A stretch of 64,000 nucleotides of DNA from Plantago major (taxonomy: Eukaryota; Streptophyta; Magnoliopsida; Lamiales; Plantaginaceae). Position 1 is the stretch's first letter; each line of letters opens with the position of its first letter. The stretch is from NCBI GenBank assembly GCA_026545765.1, contig CM048842.1:69354371-69418370 (forward strand), read 5' to 3'. A program made the translations under genes and the position numbers. The notes under the pieces are model-generated. The model was not told the origin of the DNA. It searched no databases and saw nothing but the letters and a program-made list of their open reading frames with translations. Below, piece by piece: positions 35,985 through 47,696 of this stretch.

Positions 35985-37410
35985 ATTTCAGTTACAGTTT
36001 TAATTAACATACTTTGTTAATGTTTTAAGAAATGATGTGATGGTTTTAATGCATCGATATTGTATGTTTCAATTACAGTTTTAACCTCTTTTGTTAATTT
36101 TTTAAGAGATGGTCTGATAGTTTTAATGAGCTACATAATAGTTCTTAAAAATGGCTTGTTATAATTTTAAGTGACAATCTAATATCATTGAACCACCATT
36201 AAACAAGTCTAAAAGTTTCAGTGATGCCATTAAAACATCAATAAACAAGTTTAAAATAAGCTACTTGAAACATTCAGTCATTACAATAGTGAAACATTCA
36301 GTCATCCAAAGGTTTTAAAACATCTATTCTCATAGAGAAAAAAATTATAATAAACATTCATTCGGTATTTTTTGATGCAAATGCAAACTGAGTTTTTAAA
36401 ATAGGTTTTTTTTTTTCGATTAAACTTGTTGGTGAACTTTGGCTTTCAGCCTTTTGTTGCTTATGTTTGTTGCTTCAATACTGCAGTGACACCTTTGAGA
36501 GACCTATCATCAAACTCAATGTCATCATCATAATCTGCTTAAAACATTCACTAACTGGGTTAAAACCATAACAACTCTCATAAAAACTATCACATTGGTG
36601 CTTAAAAACAAAGAAGGAACATGCAACATAAGTTAAAACCATAACTGTGCATCTTAAAACTATAACAAAGCAGGAACATGCAACTAAAAACAGTAACATT
36701 GATACATAAAACCATAACAATGCCTTTTAAAACTATAACAAAACATTTGCAAAAAATAAAATCATAAATATTTCTCATAAGCTAAAACACTAACGTTGAT
36801 GCTTAAAACTACAACAATATGTCTTAAAACTGTAACATATGTGCTAAAAACAATAACAGGCAGAAATATTCAACATAAGCTAAATATAGTAACATTAATG
36901 CTTAAAACCATAACAGTGCATTTTGAAACTATACCAAGGCCTCTTAAAACTATAACAGAGCAGAAATATGCAACACAAGCTAAAAACAGTAACATTGATG
37001 ATTAAAACCATAACAGTGCATCTTAAAATTATAATAATGGTTTTTAAAATTATAACAAAACATTTGCAAAAAATCAAATCATAAATATTTCACAAGAGGC
37101 TAAAAACACTAACGTTGCTGCTTAAAACTACAATAATAGTTCTTGAAACTATAACATATGCGCTAAAACAATAACAAGCGGAAACATTCAACATAAGCAA
37201 AAAATAGTAACATTAATGCTTAAAATCATATTAGTGCATCTTAAAACTATATCAGTGTCTTTTAAAACTATAACAATTTTTTATAAAACTATAACAAAGC
37301 ATCTGCAAAATATCAAATTATAAATATTTCAATAGAAGCTAAAAACACTCACGTTACTGTTTAAAACTACAATGATATATCTTAAAACCATAACATATTC
37401 GCTAACAATA
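35985..37410. repeat. Minisatellite with CTTAAAACTATAACA-type units and higher-order structure
   Basis: From about 36540 to 37400 short units such as CTTAAAACTATAACA and CTTAAAACCATAACAGTGCA recur every 25-35 bp. A larger block starting GCAAAAAATNAAATCATAAATATTTC recurs near 36749, 37068 and 37305, so there is a second-order period of about 240-320 bp. At about 35985-36175 the same core appears in the other orientation (CAGTTTTAA), so the array reverses direction near 36180. Confidence 0.85.
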
Positions 37411-37650
37411 TATAATCTACCATGGGGAACCAATAGCATTCAGCACATTACACATCACATAAATTGTTTCAAAGACTAACTAGCATATTGCAGACTATTC
37501 ACTATTTAGCAATCCAAACAATTTGCTAAATCAATTACAGTTCGAATTACATACATTTTCATTTCACCAATCAAAACATACATTGTGCTTAATCAATTAC
37601 CACTCAGAATTCCACCGATCACATATAGAACACACTCCAATTAGAACAAA

Positions 37651-38143
37651 TCAACAAATCAAAACACTATCGACAACGATTAGAAATATTAAAAAAAATA
37701 GAGAAACATACTGGTGACAAGCAGAGGCACAGCGGTGACGCGGCCAATAGTGAGGATCGTGGCGCAATGTGAGAAGCTTCTGCGGCGGCGGCACAACGCT
37801 ATCCACCTTGCCACCATTCACGGTGGCACGCATCCAAACAACAACGTCGGAATCTACCATGGCGAACCTGCGCGATGACATCAGTGGCCGCTGCTACCGC
37901 AATCGCATGTTAATTTGTTCGCATCCAAGCCCTCGTCATACGGTCGATCAAAATTCTCACCGGATTTGTTCGACACTAGGCTCTTCTTCTGCTTCTCACT
38001 CGCCGGATTCGATCGGATTTTCTGAGGAAGGAGTTGATTGGAGGAGAGATTTGGTGGGTGGATTTGGGGAGGGAGGGAGGGAGGGAGAGAGAGGGGGGAA
38101 TATCTGTTTAGATTTTGATCAGCAACCTAATGACTTAAGTTAG
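37651..38143. other. GC-rich coding-like segment of unknown origin
   Basis: A stretch with distinctly higher GC than its surroundings and open frames on both strands. The minus strand starts MSSRRFAMVDSDVVVWMRAT; the plus strand ends near a GGGAGGGAGGGAGGG run at 38070-38085. It resembles a captured first exon or element-borne gene fragment. No family recognised; the direction of translation, if any, is uncertain. Confidence 0.3.
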
Positions 38144-38499
38144 CTCAGAAAGGTGGTTAGTACTCTTGGTTCACTTGAACACTGTAAAAGAGGAAACTTA
38201 CTAAGTATGATAGTGTAGCAAATCTTGTATAGGATGTTAGGTCTCAAAATGTAATTTTTATTTTCTAAAGAAGACCAAGAAGAAGACTTCCAGCAGGAAA
38301 AGTTCAACGAGTTTGAAGATTTGAAGACGGCACAAGATTGCTGAAGACAAAGGTTTTTCAGATACCTATGTCCAGATATCTTGAAGAAACAAGTGTTTCG
38401 AAATACAAGTGTTGCAAAAGATATCTAAGAATAAAAGGTTTCTGAGACGAGAAAAGTGTCCACAGATATCTACACTCAGATACCTTGGATACACTACAA

Positions 38500-38890
38500 A
38501 AAAAACCAGTTTTAGCGACGGAATTATCCGTCGCTAAAACTGGGCCGATCCGTCGCTAAATACTTAGCGACGGATAACCCTCCGTCTCGAAAACAGTCGT
38601 CACTATTTTTATTGGCGACGGATAGATATTCCGTCGCTAAATAACGACGAACTGGCGACGGATTAATCCGTTGACCAGTCCGTCCGCATTGGCGACGGAT
38701 TTCGTATCCGTCGCTAATTAGAGACGGGATTTAGCGACGGATTTGTTCCGTCGCTAAATCCCACCACTAAGTCGGCTTAGTTCGGTTGACATTTAGCGAC
38801 GGAAAAAAATCCGTCGCTAAATGTCAACGGGCTAATTCGCCCTTAGTTCGTGAATTTAGCGACGGATTTTTTTCCGTCGCTAAATTCACT
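38500..38890. repeat. CACTA 1 subterminal repeats, left
   Basis: Many direct and inverted copies of TTTAGCGACGGAT / ATCCGTCGCTAAA, several arranged as hairpins. In En/Spm elements such subterminal motifs bind the accessory protein TNPA. Confidence 0.9.
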
Positions 38891-39079
38891 GTTTTAAATT
38901 TATTTTTTTTAATATTTCCGTTTCACCTGTTTTTTCACATAATATAATCATAGATAATATACCCGAAACAATTAAATTGCATTAATATATCCGAAACAAT
39001 ATAAATTATCTACAAATAATCCGAAATAAGAATTAGAAGGTGAAATAGTGTCAAATTATCCATAACAAGTCTGATGTAA

Positions 39080-40216
39080 CTAAGAAAAATCGGGAGGAGG
39101 CGGTGGGTGAGACTGGGAAGAGCTACTGAACATCTGGGTCAAAGCGTCCATCCGCTGAGCCATACGAGCCTGTTCCTCAAGCACTTACTCGTAAGCTGCC
39201 TTGGTCGAAGCTATTTCCTGTTGGAGAGGAGTCATCATCTCGTTAACCTGCTGCTGTGTGTAGAGATTAGATCGCGATCCTGATCCCTGGGACACCGAGA
39301 AGCTACCAGAACTCATGGAAGGGTCCAAATTTCCCAATCCATACATTCGACCCTTGCTGTCCATTGGGTTGACCTCGAAGAAGATCTGGTCTTGCTCTTC
39401 AATTGACAGCTCAGACCGTCGATCATCCTCTCGTCCATCCTCCTCTCGACCTCACTCTGCAATTGTTGGTTGCATACGAAATGAGATGCAATTTTAGGAA
39501 TCACTTTAAAATACTCAAATACACATGTTAACCTTAAGAAAGAAACGTACCGCAATACGCTCGGCCCTCACGTCAGTCCAGATGCCATTCTTCAGCTTAG
39601 CCTTCTTGAAGTGGTACAGAGCACTCTGTGGCTGTCCTCTATTGGCCTAAAAAAATATAAGTGCAAACAAGTAGTTAGTTGATTGAAATGAAAGTTAAAA
39701 ACTGTTATTATCATATTACAAGTCATAAACAACATATTTACTAACCTCCATCACGTGATCTGTAACAACAAGAAACGAATATTCACTAGTAAAATCATGT
39801 AACATATATTTATCTTAAGTGTATGTTCTACAACTCCATAATACTTACTTGTTCCTGCCGTTGAGGAACAACACCGGTTTCCCCTGAAATGTAGCACTGT
39901 CCGTCAACGTCAAGTACGGATACCCGTCAGAGGGGTAGTCACCAGGAGCAGAAGCCGTGTAGGCCGGTGGAGTCTCTGGTACCTGAGACTGGCTGCTGCT
40001 CCCCCCAATGTCGTATCCAACGAGAGGACTACCATGACTAGCTGGGGTACTACTAGAACCCGCTGGACTAGCACCCCTAAACCCGGGAGGAAGGTATGTC
40101 GACTTCCTTTGGCGCGGCATCTGCAAATAAGAAATTGCAAGAAAAAATGAGTTAGTAAAGAATACATGAATATACATTTGACAGATATTAACGCACAAAT
40201 ATACATGAATATACAT
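39080..40216 (-). pseudogene. CACTA TNPA-like / Transposase_24 protein, decayed
   Basis: The first exon starts MPRQRKSTYLPPGFRG and continues with a Ser/Pro-rich segment with GYDIGGSSSQSQVPETP. Downstream pieces read QSALYHFKKAKLKNGIW (about 39590-39640) and EQDQIFFEVNPMDSKGRVYG (about 39340-39400), followed by a Gln/Met-rich tail. This is the conserved C-terminal block of the plant En/Spm accessory transposase (Transposase_24). The pieces lie in different frames and at least one stop interrupts the tail, so a functional protein is doubtful. CACTA 2 carries the same protein. Confidence 0.75.
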
Positions 40217-40356
40217 TTGACAGATATTAAAGTAATAATAATCAACAACTAATCATATATACAAATAACAACTAAGCATACAATACACACATACCCTCGT
40301 CCTCATCGGCTATTGTTAAGTCTATAAATTGGTCTTCACCCAGGTCTATGAACTCA

Positions 40357-43300
40357 TCATCGACTTATGTGCTTTCTCATTGCTTGATCGACGACCTCTT
40401 CTTGATACGAGTTGGTAATTGAATCGTCCTTATCAATGTACTCTACTCTGGAGCGGGCCTGTATATGCATCGCAGCCAACCAGTCCGCCTTATCGCGTTT
40501 GAGGCTTGGATATTCAATAAACACCACCTGCCGTGCTTGAGTCGCCAAGATAAACGGTTCATACTTAGTACGATACCTCTTCCTATGGTTAATTTCTACC
40601 ATCTGATAGAGCTCGTGTTTCTGCGTACCACTTGGAGTAGGATCATACCAGTCAACATCAAACAGAAAGGTTCTTTTCAAAGGAAACCCCGGATATTCAA
40701 GTCGCACAATTCGTCTCAGGTTCCCGTAGAAATCATACAAATCATCAGTTGCATCTTGATCTTGCCCCCTGACACACACCCCAGAATTGCTTGTGGCCAT
40801 GGCGGTGTTAGACTCAATTGTTTTAAACCTAAGGCCATTTACTATGTACGATGAGAATGTGGAGACCTTTCTGTTTGGTCCCTCTGCTAGAGATTCTAAG
40901 TAAGGACATGTGACTTTGTTGACAGGATTTCGTACGTACTCCTTGAACCAATCTGCAAATTCTGTTTCCAACTTCTCTTGAAGCAGTTGTTCAATTACGT
41001 CATCTGCCATTGTTGGATTCTTCTCTCTGAAAAGGCTGTGGACACGATTACATGATTAGATATATATAGTAGTTAGAAGTTAAAATCCATGTGTTAGCGT
41101 AAGAAAGCTCTTCCGAGCATAAATCTCCATAAATTTGTCAACTTGACAGTTCGAGAGGACATAATATGTGGCTGCCTTCAGCTCCTTATCCGTCAGCCAT
41201 TCTGTCTTTTCTTCTCCAATAGGTCTCCCGGAGACCCTAAAAATTGAAATGGAAACGTCATCATCCTCTTGAACTTCAAATGTGTCTGCGTTTCTGGACG
41301 GCCTAGATGCCTTCGTCGGGACATGGTCCCCAAAGTAATAGGAGCAGAAGATTGCAGCTTCCTCTCGCACGTAGGCATTGGCCATCGATCCCTCAGGCTT
41401 GCCTTTGTTGCTGACATACCTCTTCAATTTCCCCAAGTACCTGTAATGCATATATGTTGATGTAACACAATGTAACTTGGGAAAATTCAGACTTTATAAG
41501 TAAATGATTGCCTTGATTACACACCTCTCGAATGGATACATCCATCGATACTGAACCGGTCCAGCAAGCCTCGCTTCATGTGGGAGGTGAACCGGCAAGT
41601 GCTCCATAGAATCAAAGAAGCTCGGAGGAAAGATACGCTCGAGCTTACATAGAATCAATGGTATGTTGCTTTCAAGATTTGATAACACTACATCGTCAAG
41701 CACCCTTGAGCATAAATTCTTGAAAAATAAGCTCAGCTCGGTGATCGCAATCCATACAGGTTTAGGTAGCATTTCTCGAAATGCAACAGGGAGAAGCCTC
41801 TCCATAAACACATGACAATCGTGGCTCTTCATCCCGTACATCTTTGTCCTCTTCACATCCACACACCGCCCCAACTTTGAGGCGTAATTGTCGGGGAACT
41901 TCAATCCCCTCACCCAATCAAATAGTTTGTTCCTAGATTCAGTGTCAATTGTGTAGCATGCCTTGGGCCACTGCCCCTTATCATTCTGATTTGTCAACTC
42001 GGACCTTTTACACAATGTATCCAACTCGGCTCTAGATTTAGGGGTGTCCTTTGTTTTTCCGGGAATGTTGCAAATCGTGTTGAATAAGTTCTCGAACACG
42101 TTTTTCTCAATGTGCATGAAATCCAAGTTGTGACGTATAAGAAGACTGCTCCAATAAGGCAAGTCCCAGAAGATGCTTCTCTTCTTCCATCCACAATTTT
42201 TGCTAATTTTCTCGTTATGCTTATCCGACCCAACTTCAGTCACTTTCATAAGACCCAAACTATCTATCTCCGCAAGTATTTCTGCACCAGTAAGTTGTCT
42301 CGGGGCGCCTTTGTTCACTACTTTATTTTTCAAGAATTGAGTCTTGTTCTTCCTGAATGTATGGTCCTTTGGTAGAAATCTACGATGACAGTCAAACCAA
42401 CATTCCTTTCCGCTCTCCTTCAGTCTAAATGCATCAGTGTCTTCCATACAATGTGGACATGCATTAAAGCCCGCGGTTTTCCTTCCAGATAGCATGGAGT
42501 ACGCAGGAAAATCACTCACGGTCCACAGTAATGCTGCTCTCAATGTAAAGTTCGTCTTCTTTGACACATCATATGCCGGGATACCATTTTCCCACAACTC
42601 AATCAGCTCCTTGATTAGGGGCTGCAAGAACACATCCAGCTTCTGTGACGGATCATCTGGCCCGGGCACCAACACAGTCAAGAACATGAATGGTTCCTTC
42701 ATGCACTCACCGGGGGGCAGGTTGTACGGTGTCAGTATGACTGGCCAACAAGAGTACTTCCGGTCATTTCCAAACGGGTTAAAACCATCCGTACAAAGCC
42801 CCAGGCGTACATTTCTAGACTCGGCTGCAAACTCCGGGTAGGTCTTATCGAACTGTTTCCATGCGGGTGAGTCTGATGGATGCTCCATTCTACCCTCTTC
42901 CGGGATTACTCGCTCCTTGTGCCACCGCATTTTATCGGCACAAGCACTTGAAGCGTACAACCTCTTCAAACGAGGTGCTAGAGGAAAATACCACATTTTC
43001 TTATGTGGTAGATTTTTCTTTTGACGTTTCTTTGCAGCCCCCTCCTTGTAACGCTTGTACCGGTCCTTACCACAGAACTTGCACTTCAGTAGATCTTTAT
43101 CCTCCTCCCTACAACCTCTTCAAACGAGGTGCTAGAGGAAAATACCACATTTTCTTATGTGGTAGATTTTTCTTTTGACGTTTCTTTGCAGCCCCCCTCC
43201 TTGTAACGCTTGTACCGGTCCTTACCACAGAACTTGCACTTCAGTAGATCTTTATCCTCCCCCCAATAGATCGTGCACATATCCTCACAACAATCTATGG

Positions 43301-44033
43301 TTTCCATGGGCAACCCCATCCCCCGCATCTTTTTCTTCGCCTGGTAAAAGTTGGTGGGAACTAGATTTTCTTCCGGACAAAGATCCGACATTACTTGTAC
43401 CCATTCATTGAAGCTCGCTTCAGATTGCTGGCCATTAGCCTTACAACTCATTAGCCGAGCCAACAAAGACAACTCGCTCAGCTTACATCCCGGATAAATC
43501 GGCTTCTTTGCTGATTCCAGCAAGTCAAAGAACACCTGATTCGCAGGATTCGGAGGCTCCTCCACATCCCCCTCGGTTATTGGCTCCCTGGTGTCCATGA
43601 ACTCTGGACCCGCAACATCATACACCATTTGCTCCATGCGTTCATGATCATAATTAGCATCAGATGTAGACGTATTTTGAGTACTTCCGATCACATTTTT
43701 CTCCTTCCTTTTACGCTTTGAGAGATGCTCATAATCCATGAACGGTGCTCGTGTCTCACCATGATAACACCATACCTCATACTGAGACACGAAACCCTTA
43801 CGTTTCAAGTGCTCCACTACCGTTTCAGGAGGCAAAAATTGTTTATTCCTACATTTGTTCGCATTGCAAGGGCACTTCATCTTCCCCCCACTCAAACAAG
43901 TAGTTTGTGTAAGCGCAAAAGTGATGAAGGATTCAACCCCTTCCACAAAACTAGACTGAATTCTGCCATTCACTATGCGACGGTACATCCATGAACGATC
44001 GGGATTCATAATTATATGATTAGCCTGACACAT
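40357..44033 (-). pseudogene. CACTA TNP2-type transposase gene, disrupted
   Basis: The minus strand reads in order: the transposase-associated domain (NPDRSWMYRR, 44033 to about 43720); the start of the tnp2 domain (FYQAKKKMRGMG, DLLKCKFCGKDRYK); its main part (LGLCTDGFNPFG, FPAYSMLSGRKTAGFNACPHC, 42996-41494); a DUF4218-like part ending YPFER; then, across an 86-nt GT-AG intron (41527-41442), YLGKLKRYVSNKGKPEGS; and finally a DUF4216 segment (YDFYGNLRRIVRLEY, FLFDVDWYDPT) in 41010-40357. The protein would cut and join the element's ends. It is broken between 42996 and 43155 by a 154-bp tandem duplication and a one-base change in a C run. Confidence 0.88.
42957..43265. repeat. 154-bp tandem duplication inside the CACTA 1 transposase
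   Basis: 42957-43110 and 43111-43265 are nearly identical, both starting ACAACCTCTTCAAACGAGG. The second copy has one extra C in the run after TTTGCAG (six against five). Together they shift and duplicate the end of one tnp2 segment. Confidence 0.95.
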
Positions 44034-44785
44034 CTACAATTATTAGATTTATAACATGCATTTTACGTTAATATAATCACCAACTAGTCTCAAAACAATT
44101 AATTAAATCTTCATAATCTAGTGTATATATACGAATTTATCGAATCAAAATTACTACGTACTTACAAACATCCTAACATTATACTAATTAACAATACAAA
44201 TTCACAATCAATATATCAATTGCACAAAGTTAACTAGCTAGTATACTATAGCTCCCATAAACATACAATTGATCTAATTAGTCGAAATTAACAAAATTCC
44301 CAATTTTGACAATAAGTAAGGGTTCCAAAACACTCAACTAAATCATTCTAATCCTACTACATATACGAAAATATCAAATTAACAACTCTACATACTTCCA
44401 AACATCTTAACATTATACTAAAAATCCAAATTCACAATCAATATATCAATTGAACATCTCAAAGTTAACACACTACGTAATATAAGCTTAACTAACTAAC
44501 TACTACATACTTACAATAAACATGCAATTGCTCAAATTAGTCGAAATTAATATAATCCCCAAATTTGGCAAAGTTAGGGTTTTAGCCAAAATACCTTCGA
44601 TTTAGCTGAAAAAAGATGAAATTTGTTGACCACACGAGCTCCTTGTCCCACAGGCTTCGAGAAGACTTCGAAATTGGCCGGAACGGTCGAGATTTGGCCG
44701 GAATTTGTTAGTGGCGAATGAAGAAATGAAGAAGGAAGAAGAAGCAGAAATGAATCTGCTGGAGCAGACAGCCAATAGTATATAG
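44034..44785. other. CACTA 1 non-coding region upstream of the transposase
   Basis: AT-rich interior sequence between the transposase N-terminus and the right subterminal repeats. Blocks such as CACAATCAATATATCAATTG occur twice (44200 and 44438), indicating an imperfect internal duplication of about 240 bp. It would include the transposase promoter. Confidence 0.5.
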
Positions 44786-45105
44786 ATTTTAGCGACGGAT
44801 CGCTATCCGTCGCTAACGTCCGGAGCTATTTAGCGACGGATCTCAATTTTACTTTTTTTTTTGTTTTTTTTATCCGGTCAAGTTATTAGGAACGGATTTA
44901 ATATCTGTCCCTAAATAACGACGGATTTTTTTATCCGTTGCTATTTGGCAACGGAAACACATCCGTCGCTAATTTAGCGACGGATTAGAGACGAATTGAG
45001 CGAATTCGCTCAATCCGTCTCCATTCCGTCGCTAAAATTAGCGATCGTCGCTATTTAGCGACGGATAGAATCCGTCGCTACCTTCCGTCGCTAATTGACG
45101 GATTT
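44786..45105. repeat. CACTA 1 subterminal repeats, right
   Basis: Further copies of TTTAGCGACGGAT and ATCCGTCGCTA, mirror image of the left end, running into the TIR. Diverged copies such as TTAGGAACGGATTTAAT are also present. Confidence 0.9.
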
Positions 45106-46359
45106 CTTGTAGTGATATAAACTATGTTTCTGAAAGAGAAATATTTTATACCAAAGTTGTTTCAACAAATGGTATCTGAAGTTGTGACAATCGATGGAAA
45201 AGAACATGCAAAGTTTCAGAAAACTCTGATTGTATAAAGATCTCTGATACCATGCATAGTTCCATTGGCACTACAGGACAAAATATAGTACAGTACATTA
45301 AATGCGCAGACAGAAATGTCTGAACAAAAACGGTAGCTTCTGAATAAGAAGACAAACCTCCTACAATACTATATTCAGATATCAATAGTTTGAAATTGAG
45401 TTAAGTCTAACGGATACTATTCAAACGGCACTCAAATTCATCTATAAATATCAACACTTAGACTGCTTGAGAATACACCTTAGTCAACAAAGAACTACAT
45501 ATTGAATATTCTCACAAGCTCTCTCAAGCAAACTACTTACCTTCAAGCTTTATGTTGCGACCAAAGCTCTTGATTCTAAGTAGTACAAAAGTTCTAAGTG
45601 TCCTGATTATTAACGAGCATTGTTATTTGTGAAAGAGTTGAACTAAGATTTCATATCTGAGCTTCATTCTCTTGAACACTTATCATAGACTTGGGTCAGT
45701 AGAGAACAAGATACCATACATTGAAAAGTGTATTAAGTATACTTGATTCATAGAGCTATTTGAATAACTGAATAAGTTATTTAAGAAGCTCACCTGACAA
45801 ACAAACCTAAAACCAACACCACATTCGGCGTGGAGTATAGGAAGTACTTAGTTTGGGAAACTAAGGAATAACTCCAAGGTTGCTGAGCACAGGAAGTACT
45901 TAGCTTGGGAAGCTAAGGAATAGCTCAAAAAGGTTTCTGAGTACAGGAAGTACTTGGTCAGGGGGAATAACTCAGGGGGAACACTTGGTTGGGAACCTAG
46001 TGTATTTAGGAATCAAGAGAAGATATCTGTAAGGTTAACTCATTTATCTGTCTTAGTGGATTCTAGGTCTGAGAAAGACCAAAGTGGATTAGTTGAAGGA
46101 TTACGCCACCTTCAGATACCACTATAAAAAGACTTGTGTTATTTACTTTTTGCAGTTTATTACTTGCTTTACTTATCTTGCAAAGTACTTACACACATCT
46201 TACTGAGCACGTGCACTTATCACATAAAAGTCTTCCGCTCTCTGAAATTAAGTATCAGATATCTACAGATATCGAGCTATCGTTTCGAAAAAAGTTTTAA
46301 AAGACTATTCACCCCCCCCCCCCCTTTAGTATTTTACTTTGCCGTTATCTGGACCAACA

Positions 46360-47283
46360 GAGAGAAAGAGAGAGAGAGAACCAGATTTTCCTATAAATTA
46401 GGAAAATCTTCTCTTTTACTATACTTACTCAACAATTAAACATATTTATATACAGTAATAATATTTTTATGAAAATTAATCATTTTTGTTAAAATTAATA
46501 ATTTAATAATTAATAAAAAATTACTATGCGTATTATGTATGTCATGTGTTAACAGTGAATACAATAAAAAATTAAACATTCAACAATTAATCATTTAGCA
46601 AATTAAAATGGGAGTATTTAGAAAGAATGGGAAGGCCTTGTTTGTTTGCACAATAAGTTACTATAGCAAATAAGTTGGTCAACTCAAAATCAGCTGATAT
46701 GACCCAGATGTAATTATTCAACTTACAGGAATTTATATGCAACCGAAGATTCTAATAGGGATTTATGTAATTGATCCTATATAATATGTGCAATGGCTAG
46801 TCTGATGGGTTGTAATGATTTGATATGAAAGAAACAGACCAATAATTAGGTGAGCATTTGACGGGTATGTTTTAAGGTGTTTCTAACCGTTATAGAATCA
46901 CTCATCTTACTTTTAAACCAAACCAATCCAAAACATGGTCCAGGCCATACGATTTCATGGAGCCAAGACATCTGATTTGGTTCATGTTCGAACCAAAACA
47001 ACAGTCTGAGTAATACATATTCGCACAATCCCATGTGTACCTCACATGTCACTATGACACTATAAGTGGTATTATAATTTATAACTTATCACACTAAAAG
47101 AACCTGGATTCTTCTTCTTCCACAAAGAAGATGTATAACTTTTCTAATGATGATGCCGTAATTTCCGTACAAGAATTTTCTGCTTGCATCCACATAGGCT
47201 TCCACTTACTAGTTGCTATGTACTACTACTACTATACGTTCTATAGTTCTGATCTAGTCATCCAATCCTCTGGAATTAATTAA
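46360..47283. other. Intergenic DNA between the solo LTR and the ALMT gene
   Basis: AT-rich. A GAGAGAAAGAGAGAGAGAG purine run lies directly after the LTR. No gene seen. Confidence 0.4.
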
Positions 47284-47429
47284 TTCTCCCGCCCCATTTC
47301 GTTAAGTCACGTTTGACTTTTTCGATCAATCTTAAACTTTGATAACGAATTAATTTTAAACTATAAATATAAAATGTTTGATTAAACATTATAATGAAAC
47401 TTTAGACTTAACGGAGCGGGCAGAGGAAG
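47284..47429. mobile_element. Small MITE
   Basis: Ends CTCCCGCCCCATTTCGTTAA and (reverse complement) CTCTGCCCGCTCCGTTAAG form an inverted repeat of about 22 bp. The interior AAATGTTTGATTAAACATT and TATAATGAAACTTTAG resembles the larger element at 20792. About 145 bp; probably a shortened relative. Confidence 0.6.
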
Positions 47430-47696
47430 TGCATAAAAAAGAAGTTGAATATTGGTACTTATTCATCAAACAAACACTTTGATCCATTCATGAATCTCGA
47501 TCACCAAACCAATACATCATGGACATCCATGTTAATTACAGTACATTATTATACATACATACATACATACAACATATAGTCTCAGGTAATAGCATGGTGA
47601 ATTAACCTGTAGGCCGATGTTAAATTCATAAAATGTTCACATCTCTTATTTTATTTATATAAATTTAATATTTTTATTTACTTATATGGGGGAACT

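Larger units (their letters stand above)
38492..45114 (-). mobile_element. CACTA (En/Spm) DNA transposon 1, near full length
   Basis: Begins CACTACAAAAAAAACCAG and ends with TTTCTTGTAGTG, the inverted CACTA terminus. The 3-bp duplication ATA is at 38489-38491 and 45115-45117, so the limits are exact. The 6623-bp element carries subterminal TTAGCGACGGA repeats at both ends, a TNP2-type transposase region and a TNPA/Transposase_24-like region, both on the minus strand. The transposase is broken, so the copy cannot move alone. Confidence 0.95.
38235..46359 (+). mobile_element. Copia-type solo LTR, split by a CACTA transposon
   Basis: The two pieces 38235-38491 and 45118-46359 together make an LTR-like unit of about 1.5 kb. 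It starts TGTTAGGTCTCAAAATG and ends with a C13 run, TTTAGTATTTTACTT, then GGACCAACA, the end typical of plant copia LTRs. A TATA box CTATAAATA lies at about 45440, with another at about 46123. No primer-binding site or internal domains follow the end, so it appears to be a solo LTR. A 5-bp duplication around it was not found, so the 5' limit is provisional. Confidence 0.65.

Noticed and set aside
42437-43411. Plus-strand ORFs inside CACTA 1
   Set aside because: Antisense shadows of the tnp2 transposase, including the repeated segment of the tandem duplication.
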